Below, one piece after another: positions 21,724 to 33,340 of a stretch of DNA of 64,000 nucleotides. Position 1 is the stretch's first letter; every line of letters begins with the position of its first letter. Origin of the DNA: Halichondria panicea (lineage: Eukaryota > Porifera > Demospongiae > Suberitida > Halichondriidae); assembly GCF_963675165.1 (NCBI RefSeq), contig NC_087378.1, forward strand, positions 4,893,205 through 4,957,204, in the 5' to 3' direction. The notes under the pieces were generated by a model. The model did not search any database. It saw only the letters and a program-made list of their open reading frames with translations, and had not been told where the DNA came from. A program made the position numbers and the translations under genes.

Positions 21724-22608
21724 TAACTCATAAGTTAAATTGTGTGAACATTCTGAAGAGACCTTGCAGTTATAGCTGGAACATACACACGCACACACAG
21801 TCAGCTTTACTGTATCGATAGATAGAAGAAGAAGAGGGATTGGAAACGGAAGTACCCATGCACCAGTAGCCAACACTGTAGATGGCTATTTGTACAAAAT
21901 AAACCACAAACAACTAAAGGGTCTATACCTATTTTAGCAGTTATAACCAGCACGCTTACACAATACAAGACCCCATTTTACTGGGTGTGGTCAGTCATTA
22001 GCACGTAGGCTCACAGACTTGGCATGCTGAAAGTGATGATGTCGAGGAAACAAATTTTTTGTTGGTTAGGGCGTAACGCGGATAGTTTTCGAGGTTTTAC
22101 TGCAGATTCAATGTAAAATCATCACGTGGACTGCTTCCGTTACCTTGTCCTCTTCTATCCAGAAGAGGAATGCCAGGGTCAATAGGGTCACGTTTAATGA
22201 AATATTCTTGTTCTGGGTTCTTGACCTTATTTGCCTGCTTGAAAGCTTACTATACCTAGATCTATCTAGTGCAGCAAGTCGATACATCAAAGTTATATCC
22301 TAGCCACAGAAGGCTAATTTTCCATATCTTGTGGTTTTAAAGAATGCAATAAAAGGTCAAAGGTTGCACGTAAATTCTGATCTCAGCTGATTTGTCTGGG
22401 GCACGATAGCTCAACCGATTCCTCTTGTGATTATTTAAACCCAGGGGCGTGAGGGTAAACTCAGTTTTACATGTAAAACATAGGGCCACGTGGTGCTTTA
22501 ATGAATGACCTTTTGACCCTGGCATTCCTCCTCTGTCTTCTATCTATGCTGTATCCCTTGTGCGGCTACGCCTCAAGACGTAATTATGTACAGAGCACTT
22601 AGCATAAT
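21724..22608. other. Repeat-rich intron sequence
   Basis: Holds the second SINE-like copy (22298-22440) and a minus-strand type-1 head at about 22549-22590 (CCTTGTGCGGCTACGCCTCA). No gene was seen. Confidence 0.5.
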
Positions 22609-23073
22609 TACAGTTGACCTCCATTAACGACCATCTCCGAAGAGCAACCACACGCTATATAACGGCCAAGAGCTCAGGTCCAGATTGAAATTACAATGAC
22701 TTCAATGTAAAGCAACCTCTCAGGAGCGACCACCTCTCTACTTTGTATAACGAGCAGCCCAACCAGCTTTAGCAATGGAAAATAACCTCCCAGAACGGAC
22801 AGCCACACCCAGAATTAGCAGAAAATTATTGCTGAACTAACATTATTTTGCACAGTCCTGAAAATCTAGCTGTAGCTTGCCTCTACAGCCTTTTCAAAGC
22901 TTGTATGAGCTAATAAAGAAGCAGTTAGCAAAGCTCCAAGATTCATTTGCAGCAAGAAATGACTCATAGAGCATACATAGCTGGCAATCGGAACGCCCCA
23001 AGGAAGATCACCTCTCTATAACGGCCAAAAGGCTGTTCCCCAATGGTGTCCGTTTTATGGAGGTTCTACTGTA
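22609..23073. mobile_element. Pogo-like MITE (TATAACGGCC subfamily)
   Basis: Starts TACAGTTGACCTCCATTAAC and ends TATGGAGGTTCTACTGTA, with recurrent CTATATAACGGCCAAGAG near both ends. Related partial copies: 30048-30430 and 28283-28450. Confidence 0.78.
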
Positions 23074-25287
23074 TCACAAACAAGGATATGTAGTTAGACG
23101 ATTGTTGATTGTATCCGGGCGTGGTTAGGAACCAAAAACCAAAGGAGAGAGATTTTACAAGAACAACAACGGTGCAGGGAAGGACCACATCAGAAAACTG
23201 ACATCTAGTTTCTTACCTAGAAAATTTCGCTATCTTTGAGAGGCTTGAGGTTGGCCTCGAATCATCATTGCTCAAAAAGAGCGGCTAGTTCTCACTGTGG
23301 CTACTGGAAATAGTGGAATCTGTGAGTGTCTTCCTTCTCATAATAATTATAATTTATCTTACACTCAAGTATATGTACTCTTAAGAGTCTTCCTGATTAT
23401 AAAATTATGTCACACTCAGGTACCAAGTTTAATATTGTCTTCCTATTTTCTACTCTGTCTTCCTCTGTTGTACTCAGATCAGTACTCTGTCTTCCAAGCT
23501 ATTGTCAGATTCTCATCTGTTGCTTCTATAGTATATCATAATAATTATGTGCATATAAATTACTAGATACCGTATGAAATATGACGAGAAGCTAATAATT
23601 ATAATTATAGCTGCAGCTGTATGCCTAAAACTCGCACAATGTGCACGGTCAATGATCATTATGCCCCACATTGTTAATACATTTATTGTCACCCAAAATG
23701 CATGTCTATATTTTAAGTATAGGGAGGTGAACATCACCCTACAATTATTATGTTGGCCGGTAAAAACCACAAATTATCATGGGAAACTACCAGCAGAAAT
23801 TAACGTTGTAATGGATTGGAGTTATGTTCTCGTCTGCTTACTTGTTTCTATGCTTTTTGGTACTTCCCCCCACCCCCTGCCAATCCTAGCAATTTTTCGC
23901 ATTGTAAATGTTTTTGTGGGTGTTTAAAATAATTATAGGATTGGCCGGGAAAATCACAATGTATGATACAAGATCGTTTACACACATAAAATACAAGTTA
24001 CTCAAAAGGTGAAAATCTTCTGTACATGCCGTAAACCGTGGCAAGAAGGTGATCTGATGACACAATCAATGAAGTGCAAGTATCCAGGGATCATACCCAG
24101 ATCGAGGTGGTATATAAGACAGGCGCGGTGCGATTAGTTTTCGATTGACCAATAATTATCTGCCCACGTGGAAAACTACCAGCGAAAAAATGTTATGACG
24201 CAGTTATGCTCTATAACAAACACTGTATTTACTTGATTAAACGCCCGGGCGTTTATTTCAGATCGGAGTCTTTAGAGGGGGCGTTTAAACGAGGAAGGCT
24301 TGCAACTGGGTTTCCATGTGCTATTTCAGCTCCACCCACAGTGCCACGCCCCATATATGGGCGATTATTTAAGATGGGCGTTTATTGACAAAGACAGAGC
24401 TTTTACCCTGGGCGTTTAAACGAGATGGGTCGTTTATTCAAGGAGGGCGTTTAATCAAGTATATACGGTAATTATTTTTTCATTATTGCAAATGTTTTGT
24501 GGGTGTTTGTAAATTCAACATAGATAGAGTAGAGAAGGATTGGAAACGGATGTACCTTCGAAGTACCATCCGCGTATCTCCGCAGTTTAATCGAGGCTTA
24601 CTTTTTAACACGAGGGCTAAACATGAACAATTCATGAGAATTGTTTTGCTCTCTGTAAGAAGCATGCAGTTCTGCTCAACTTTCATCTCATACTTGAGGC
24701 CATTTGGGACACAGGACACTGTTTAGCTATATCATGGGTACTATAGGAACACAAGCATGAAAAGCGCTCTGTGTACCTCTAGCTACTTCACGACTATATT
24801 TTCTTCGTTTCTACCTACTATCAGGGGGCATGTGATTCAGTAATGGGGGTAGCTCTGACATAATTATATGCAATAAGTTTCCCGGGCTTTTGCGGGAGTT
24901 ATGAAGAGATACACGGATGGTCCCAGAGCCACTACCGTAGACTTCATTGTAAAACATCACGTGAATCACTTCCATTTCTAATCCCTCTCTACTCTATGAT
25001 TCAATGAAGTGTCCTGCCTTCTCTTCTTGCATCTTCACTCCTACCCCCCAAAAAAGAAAGGGGTACTTTCGATCCAAAAACACATTATTATTTTTGCAAA
25101 ATTAGTATGGAACAATTTTTTTATAGGTTTTCCAGGGGGAATCACTAAAAAGTGTATAGGCGTCACAATGTCATAAACACGCACACAGGCCAATAAATAA
25201 CAATGAAAATAATGTTCAAGGCATACACATTCAGTGCAATTAATGTGATGCATGTAAGTGCACCGTGTTTGTTGATTGTATACATGT
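23074..25287. other. Intron 2 stretch with one MITE and no gene
   Basis: Contains AT-rich sequence and a MITE of about 250 bp at about 24222-24471: TACTTGATTAAACGCCCGGG... inverted at ...GGGCGTTTAATCAAGTATA followed by TACGGTA. The open frame at 23574-23927 is AT-rich and lacks any recognised domain. Confidence 0.5.
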
Positions 25288-25690
25288 TATTATGCCTCGG
25301 TGCGCATGCGCAAGCGAGGTATACAGTAGTGTGTTTGTGTGTCTCTGCGTGTGTAGACTGCTACAGTTTCTCAAGGATCAACATGGTTTTTTGGATTTCA
25401 TTTCGTGGATTTGCAAATTATTATTACCTACTTGGAATGCCATTTCCAGCCTTTTCAGAAGATTGCATAGCATATCTTGTCCATGAACTCCACTTAGAAC
25501 GCTAGCTATTGATAATAATTATAGCTGCAAGATGAGAAGAGAGCTGCACAGTAAGGCTCTGCTGCTCTGCTGCACTGACAGCCATGAATTTTAGACTTAG
25601 ACTTTTGGCATCCATCGTTTTAACAATAATTATGGTCGATTATCATCCACTCTTGGGGTTTCCTTGTGATTCTGGATTTCTTCCTCCATC
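25288..25690 (+). repeat. Type-2 hairpin-headed repeat copy
   Basis: Head TTATGCCTCGGTGCGCATGC / GCAAGCGAGGTATACAG, then GTGTGTTTGTGTGTCTCTG and the shared body ending near TTTTGGCATCCATCGTTTTA. Confidence 0.78.
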
Positions 25691-26130
25691 AGTCTGCCCT
25701 AAGACCCCAAATGTTGTAAGACAGGAAGTGCTACAAGTTGCCTCATGAATATAGTTTTTCTTTGTTTCTGATAAAAATAAAGGTTTTTAGAGCTATCTAA
25801 GTTGAAATATGTAATAAGAAGACAGTTTAATATACGGTAGACACGTCAAACTAGCATGAAGTTGTGTAAAATGATTGCGGAAAGTTTGAATTTTTGAGCA
25901 AGCTGTTCACCATCGACGTAGCAAGCTCAAACTTGGTTGAACAATTAAAAAGGATCTAAATAACAACATATTCAAGGTAAATGCCATACAAATGAATAGT
26001 GTTTGCAAAGCAGTTACACAAACTTTGACATACATACACAACTTGGCAATAGCATAGAACACATCATGAATCATTTCAAGCCATCTAGTTTGCTGCAAAG
26101 CATGCACATGTATCAGATGCACTATGATAC
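25690..26130. repeat. Dispersed repeat shared with 41555-41745 and 52590-53070
   Basis: CAACTTAGATAGCT-like motifs, TTGTAGCAC and CCAAATGTTGTAAG sit in the same order (inverted) at 52740-53060. The segment TATTTCAACTTAGATAGC with GGCAACTTGTAGCA also occurs at 41625-41720. Confidence 0.65.
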
Positions 26131-26224
26131 TTCAGGCAGTCACTGGTTCTTTTCACATCTGGAGATATGCAGCCATGAGTTCCACCAACCACAGAGACTA
26201 TTCAGAATGAGAGTTTTTGCGCAA

Positions 26225-27655
26225 GCTATCACAATCTCAGAGGAGGTTGGAAGGAAGTTGAGATCATGTGCAATTAAAAGTATAAATGTGCTGAGTCTGC
26301 ACTCTTTTTGTGTCTAGTCAGCAGTTTCACAGATAGCTACTGGTCATCAAGGAAATGAGCAGTCTCACTCCAAGCTGTACAACATTGATCACTGCACCTG
26401 CTTATGATTTAAAATCTCTACTAAGATTTCTCCTAGCCAAAGTACTAGATCTATGGACTTCTCTTCCTGGATTGAACAGGAGTCTGGCATGTAGGTGATC
26501 CTCTGGATCTTTTACTGCTCATCTCTAGCTCTTGTGTACAACTAAACTGCTGACTAGACACAAAAATAATGCGGACTCAGCACATTTATAGCTTTAATAG
26601 ACCAGTAAGCGATGGAATGTGCTGAGCTGGTAATTACCTTGTGACGTCACGGCTGGATGCCATCGTGGGCGTTAGATCTATGCACAAATCATTGTAAAAT
26701 TCATGAGTTGAGACTTTACATGTGCACTAGCTGTGCGCATGCTATTCAATGTATCCCAGTGTAAACAATTTCTGCTGAATCTGCAGTTCTCTATAGCCCC
26801 GTTTACACCGGGTCGAATCCGGATTGAATCCGAGTCAGATTTTTCTGAGTAGTGGGCATAGTAAAATGACCACTAATTTTCATTTGCGCAAAGCTACAGG
26901 CTTACTCTAGAAACACCCACGAACCTGTACAAAACCTCAGAATTAGCCTAGCTTACTCACAGCTAAACCGCTTCTGACACAACTGAACTATCTCCAAAGG
27001 TGGGTTGGCTAATCCGGATAAGGGACGTTTACACGAACGCGGTTAGGTTTAATCCGGATTCCAACCCGGATTAAAGGCCTCGTGTAAACGGGGCTTATGT
27101 GCAAGTTGGTCTTTGTTGCGAGTCAAAAGAGTGTACAGTTCTAGAGATATAGAACAAAAAGGCAATATAACTAGTACATGTTCCAAGGGAAACACTAAGA
27201 CAAGAGACAACTATCTCCTTTCACAGACTTCCTAGAGACTCAAGCAAGAGAGAACTAAATGGCTAGAGCTACTCCAGCTAAGATTTTAAGCTCTAGCCAT
27301 TCAGCTCTCTTGCTTGTGTTCTCACAAAACATGCATTTAAGTCCACAAATTTGCCTCTTTTGTCTCTATCTCTAGAACTGAACACTCTTTTGACTTGCAG
27401 CAAAGACTACTTGCACGTGGAGAACTGCTAGTGGGATACATTGAATAGCATGCGCACAGTGCATGTGTAAAGTCTCGAATTTGACAATGACTTGTGCATA
27501 GATCTAATGCCCACGCCGGCATCCAGCCGTGACATCACAGCAATTAAAAGCTGATTAATTTCTTTAGCTCCTACATGCAACTGGTCTATTGATATTTTTG
27601 TACGTGATCTCAACTTCCTTCCAATTAACCTCCTCTGTCTCAATCTAGATTGAAC
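26225..27655. repeat. Large palindromic (foldback) element, about 1.4 kb
   Basis: Left-arm landmarks GAGGTTGGAAGGAAGTTGAG, GACGTCACGGCTGGATGCC, GCGCATGCTATTCAATGT and GAGTCAAAAGAGTGTAC each have their complement in reverse order in the right arm, up to GATCTCAACTTCC at about 27610. The centre is near 27280 (AATGGCTAGAGCT ... AGCTCTAGCCATT). A second small inverted pair (26275-26330 / 26545-26600) lies in the left arm only. Confidence 0.85.
26795..27095. mobile_element. MITE AGCCCCGTTTACAC inside palindrome left arm
   Basis: Ends AGCCCCGTTTACACC and GTGTAAACGGGGCT, 301 bp, with TAT on each side (possible 3-bp duplication). The right arm of the host palindrome shows the corresponding uninterrupted GCAGTTCTCCACGTGCAAG (complement of about 27410-27428), so the insertion post-dates the palindrome. 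Confidence 0.88.
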
Positions 27656-28282
27656 TAATTTATCTCCTAGTAACAAGTTCTAGCTCTGTGTTATGAGCTT
27701 TGGAAATCCAGAAAAAGTCACCCTTTGGTAGAGTTTTTGGGAGTCATCGTTATGAATCTCATTGTATAATTACGAATTTCATTAAAACAATGTTTTTGCG
27801 ATGTCATTATTGTGAATACCATTAAATTACTTTTGGTATTGTCTTGCATAATACTGAAAACTTGGGTGTCTTAGGGCAGATTGCACATGCAGCAAAATTA
27901 ATTAATACAAAAAATAATGTTCATCATAGTTATAATTTGCTAGTACCTTTATGGTATGTAGCTACACCTCTTTTATTAATATAATGTTCATGTGGTGTTG
28001 TGACTGATTGACGTATATGGCACCAGAGGAGGTCCGACATGCGTGCACGAATCACTGCTAGTGCTAGTGCATTTGACTGGACATATCACGTGACCCCAAT
28101 GACCACAATGCACTGAACTTAGTGATTCGTGCACGCATTATTTTATTTGTGAATTGTGGGACACCTTTGGGGAACAATAATTATTTTGGCGTGTGTATTA
28201 TTGCTGTACCGTTGCAATCTATGCAGGTACAACTAGTTTCTATAAGCCGTTTTCTTTATGAATTGTGGTATTTGTATTTATG
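27656..28282. other. End of intron 2, no gene seen
   Basis: AT-rich sequence; contains a 17-bp inverted pair AGTGATTCGTGCACGC / GCGTGCACGAATCACT (about 28038-28055 and 28120-28137). Confidence 0.5.
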
Positions 28283-28450
28283 TACAGTAAAACCCCTCTA
28301 TAACGGACACCTTTGGGGAAGAATGTTTTGGCCTTTGTTGAGGGGTTGTTTTGTACACAAAGTGTTCATTTGGGACCTGGGTGCCTGGCTGTTATAATTA
28401 TAGCAGCTGGTCTTTATTCAGAGGTGGTTATTTACAGGAGTTCCATTGTA
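28283..28450. mobile_element. Short pogo-like MITE abutting exon 3
   Basis: TACAGTAAAACCCCTCTATA at the left and GGAGTTCCATTGTA at the right are diverged inverted ends of the TATAACGG family. The last base lies 5 bp before exon 3, so the polypyrimidine/branch region of the 3' splice site is inside the MITE. Confidence 0.65.
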
Positions 28451-28455
28451 TACAG

Positions 28456-28626
28456 AATTTCCTTGGCCAAATTTTGAGGGGAGTGGACGCAATTCATGAA
28501 AACCGGATTGTGCATCGTGATCTAAAACCACAAAACATATTGGTCAGTAGAGATGCGACACAAATCAAGATTGCTGATTTTGGGTTAAGTCGTCACATTG
28601 GATCAAATGCCGTATTATCGACTCAG
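28456..28626 (+). CDS. CDK4/6-like: CDK4/6-like kinase, exon 3 (catalytic loop, DFG)
   Basis: Residues 140-196. Starts NFLGQILRGVDAIHEN after a TACAG acceptor; contains the catalytic loop VHRDLKPQN (D161, N166) and IADFGLSR (D180). It ends VLSTQ. Where CDK4/6 have the activating Thr followed by Pro, this protein has Ser-Thr (S194-T195), so the phosphorylated position is uncertain by one residue. Donor GTTTGT. Confidence 0.93.
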
Positions 28627-29767
<1,141 letters not shown>

Positions 29768-29812
29768 TAGAAGTACGTATGCAATTAATAGTATACAACG
29801 GCTTTCCTCTAG

Positions 29813-29869
29813 ACCAATATTTGCTACAAAAGAGGCAGGAGAAAAATCGCAGTTACAGCAGATCTTTAA
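29813..29869 (+). CDS. CDK4/6-like: CDK4/6-like kinase, exon 5
   Basis: 57-base exon encoding PIFATKEAGEKSQLQQIF, the counterpart of the PLFCGNSEADQLGKIF segment in the family. It begins after CCTCTAG and ends AA/GTGAGT; exon 6 supplies the third base. Intron 4 is only 55 bp, unlike the other introns. Confidence 0.88.
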   Translation, partial: TNICYKRGRRKIAVTADL

Positions 29870-30840
29870 GTGAGTTTATTTAGTGTGATAGGCTCTGAGT
29901 AAAAAGATACATTAATTTTGTTTTAACGACTGTTCTCGATGACAGCGGCTCAAAGCATCTCATTTAGGGATAGACTCATTCCAATCCTACCTCACGGCAA
30001 ACAACAGCAAAAATTAATAATGGCAAGGCCAAATACACAACTAGATGTACAGTGGAACCTCCAGACACCATTGGGGAACAGCCGTTTGGCCGTTATAGAG
30101 AGGTGGTTTTCCTTGGGAGGTTTCGATTGCCAGCTATGTATGCTCTCTGAGTCATTTCCTGCTTCAAATGAGTCTTGGAACTTTCTTCTTTAGCTCATAC
30201 AAGCTTTGAAAAGGCTGTAGTGTAGGGACAAGCTACAGCTAGGTTTTCACGATTGGGCAAAATATCGTAATACCATAGATAGTAGAGGAAGGACTTTCCT
30301 CTACTATCCAATGAAGGACTTTCCTCTACTATCTATGCTAATACTACATGTATAGCTCAGCAATAATTTCCTGCTAATTCTGGGTGTGGCTGTTCGTTCT
30401 GGGAGGTTATTTTCCATTGCTACAGTGGTTTTCAGAGTTCTTGCATCTCCAATGTCTAGTCTAAAAGTCAGAGCAGAAGTCACTTGTCACGTGATATTCC
30501 TAAACATTTAAGGCTGGACAACATCACGCGAGCACAAATATTGTTGAGTCAGGCAAGTTTTTTTACGTGAGTTTTCAATCTAAATTTTATAGACACGTTA
30601 CTAGTTATTCTCGTTACTAGTTATTCAGAAAAGTCTAAAAATTGGAGTGTAGCTTCTCAGTAATACTATATAATATAATAATAATATAATATAATATTAT
30701 AAGGAACTGTTTGAAGTGGCTTGCCTCGGCCTGCATGCCTACTCATTTTGTGTTGCTGCAAGCTACAGTAGAATCTCTTTTAGCTCCAGACATCCATGCA
30801 ATCCTGTGTTACTAATAGTAGCTCACAAAACTATTGGAAT
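29870..30840. other. CDK4/6-like intron 5, first part
   Basis: Contains a partial pogo-like MITE (about 30048-30430) and, inside it, a small palindrome AGATAGTAGAGGAA / TTCCTCTACTATC whose right arm is duplicated (30279-30336). A run of ATAATATAATA follows at 30665-30705. No gene was seen. Confidence 0.6.
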
Positions 30841-31332
30841 GAAAGCACCGCAGGTGCTGATGCCTCGGTGGAGATGCCAAAGCTTCATAACATAAAGCAA
30901 TAATTATTTTGCTGCATGCAACTCAAAGAGTGGGTAATGATCGACCATGATTGTTGTTAAAAACGATCGATGCCAAAAGTTCAAGTCTAAAAAATTAATG
31001 GCTGCCATCAGCAGAGACTTGCAGCTCTCTTCTCACTCTTGCAGCTACCAATAGCTAGCGTTCTAGTGCAGAGCTAACTACTAAGTAGAGTAGTAACACT
31101 CGGTAAACAAGTTTGGCTACGTGCTCTTCTGAAAAGGCTGCAATGGCATTCCAAGTAAGCAAAACTACGAGAACGAAGCATTATTTTGCAAATCCACGAA
31201 TTAAAATCATGACTAAAAGCTTATAGAAACGCATCCTTGAGCAGCTGTAGCAGTCTACACACACAGACAGACACACACACACACAAACACACTACCGTAT
31301 ACCTCGTTTGCGCATGCGCACCGAGGCATAAT
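30840..31332 (-). repeat. Type-2 hairpin-headed repeat, minus copy
   Basis: Read on the minus strand: head TTATGCCTCGGTGCGCATGC, the microsatellite (complement of ACAGACAGACACACACAC), body, and tail with CACCGAGGCATCAGCACC complement at 30845-30870. It is near full length. Confidence 0.82.
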
Positions 31333-31655
31333 TACTTACAATCTCAAGGATAGTTTCAGCGGTGATTTTCTCCCAAATCATTGGAAAAAAATCGGTTTGG
31401 TATGAGGCTAGAAAGTCAATCTTGTTACGTAACGGTTCACGTGACAGGTACTTCTGCTCTAGACATTGCAAATGCAAGAACTCTGAAAACCGCTGTGAAG
31501 CTGATCGCAGAGGGAGGACACACGTGCCTCGATTATAGGCTAATTTCCTCTCTTTTTTTTCTTCCTTTTTTTTGTGGGTATAATACACTTTATGTAGAAC
31601 AATGTACAACAAAATAGTAATAATGGTTTGAGGAATGAATTAGTTTAAGTCGGTG

Positions 31656-33340
31656 TCAGCAATTGTCAGGTCTACAGTTACTGCGAGCTGGCTGTTTGCG
31701 GATGACCTTGCTGCATGATCTCAATAGGGAGAAGGAGATACGGCATCTCAGCCATTGCATCGTGGGGCCATAGGGTTGTTTCCACTTTTCCGATAATTGG
31801 GAGGCAAGTCTTTTATAGAAAGTGGTTACGATTGGGGCCAATCCTCCTGTCAACGAAAACACGAGGGGGCAGAATAAGGAGTGTTCTATCTCACGGGCTC
31901 TTTGTTGTATTGCCTTTTCTTTTTTTTTTGTGGCTCCTATACGTGGCGCGCTTTTGGTTAGAGGGGCCAGGGAGTTGAATACCCTCACATTTAGTACATT
32001 CTTTCAAAGGTACTTCCCCAGACCACCACGTCAAGACAGGCACCATCCTATTTATTTGTTGAGGCGCCTTCAAAGGTTTCACTTGTCACTGGTTGTAGGT
32101 TCCGTTGCGACACCATGACAGGTTTTTTTCAGTAGAGGCAGTGATATCTCTTGTTCACTGTGTCTTATACTGGGGGGTAGCCTCCTCTTGGGCATGAGAG
32201 CGTGTTGAATATAGAACGTCTGTCCACAAACACAGTGGGATTGTATGTTTGCTGGGGGCCATACCTCAAGGCTATTGCCCTAACATCTAGGTACGTTCTT
32301 TCAAAGGTAGTTCACCACATCAAGAGTAGAGAGGCAGTGATATCTCTTAGTTCATTGTGTCTTATACTAGAGTTGGGCACGAGAGAGCGTGTTGAATAGA
32401 GAATGTCTGTCCACAAACACAGTGGGATTGTGTGTTTGCTGGCCCACAAAAGCGTGCCTATGCTTGGAGTTGTTTGGTGAGGTACGCCCATTATTCTTCT
32501 GGGGACTTCACACACACCTATCGGCCTGACACCAGGGTTCTTATTGAGTGTGCAGAGGCGACAAGCATCTGAGGCCAGGACATTACAGAGGTCATCGGAT
32601 GCATCCCTGATGGAACAGCAGAGCTTTCTCCTTGCATGAGCCTCTCATCTGTTTATAGCGGAATGACGGATGAGGTCAGCATCCAGGCAGTCAAAGATCA
32701 CAGGATTGGGAGTGGGTTAGAGGGGTTGGCTGTGCGAGTTAGCCTCGTTTCTCCACTGGGCAGCTTGTCATTATCTTTCAGAACGCATGTTCCTCAGCAG
32801 CTAGAAAACGAAAGGCAGAGTTGCATTTCCCTTGGAACATTAGGTTTGCAAATGATCTCGACATGGAAGGAGTTTTCCTATGGGACGGTGCATTGTGTTA
32901 GACCTTGCTTGGATTGTCTTGCCCTCCGCTCTTCGATCAGGCCTTTCGAACAGTACTCCATTCTTTTTTGTAGGCTCTTTACGTGAAGTTTCGTCTTGGC
33001 ACATGTGTAAGGCCTCTGCAGCACAAGGGCTGTCATCACTGTGGCTTGCTTATAGAGCCTTGCTAACTCAGGCTCTTATCAACAGAATAAGTTCGGTTTC
33101 CAACGAGTTAGTTGATATTGGAGGTGAATGTGTTGCTGTCACTTTCTCCTCAAGTGAAGGAACTCCCGTTCCTCCTTCCCCACCAGGTTCAGGGTAATTT
33201 TAACACTGCTTCAGGTGGCTTGGGAGGCAGTGTGGGCCTTGTTTTTGCGGCAAGTACAGGAGCCGCAGGACATGGTGAGGAAGTCTTCTTGGAGAGTTTT
33301 CTTTCCGCTTCAACGCCAATGAGCTACCAATGTGAATAGA
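31656..33340 (-). pseudogene. Degenerate reverse-transcriptase retroelement
   Basis: Four pieces in family order lie on the minus strand, in several frames. FANLMFQGKCNSAFRFLAAEE is at about 32780-32845. LCTLNKNPGVRPIGVCEVPRR (about 32470-32550), a reverse-transcriptase N-terminal signature, follows. QHALMPKRR...SIRHSE with CHGVATEPT is at about 32050-32220. VFNSLAPLTKSAP, REIEHSLFCPLVFSLTGG and WLRCRISFSLLRS (31656-31988) close the series. The catalytic centre of the reverse transcriptase is missing. These strings recall an intron-poor invertebrate retroelement polyprotein that I recognise as a family but cannot place in a named class. Confidence 0.6.
32085..32450. repeat. Direct duplication of about 195 bp in the RT remnant
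   Basis: GAGGCAGTGATATCTCTT, ACTGTGTCTTATACT and CCACAAACACAGTGGGATTG occur in order at 32130-32250 and again at 32325-32440, and TTCTTTCAAAGGTA precedes each copy. The duplication lies within the retroelement remnant. Confidence 0.8.

Noticed and set aside
26805-26830. tRNA B box (GGTCGAATCC)
   Set aside because: It is part of the AGCCCCGTTTACAC MITE, with no A box or cloverleaf around it.
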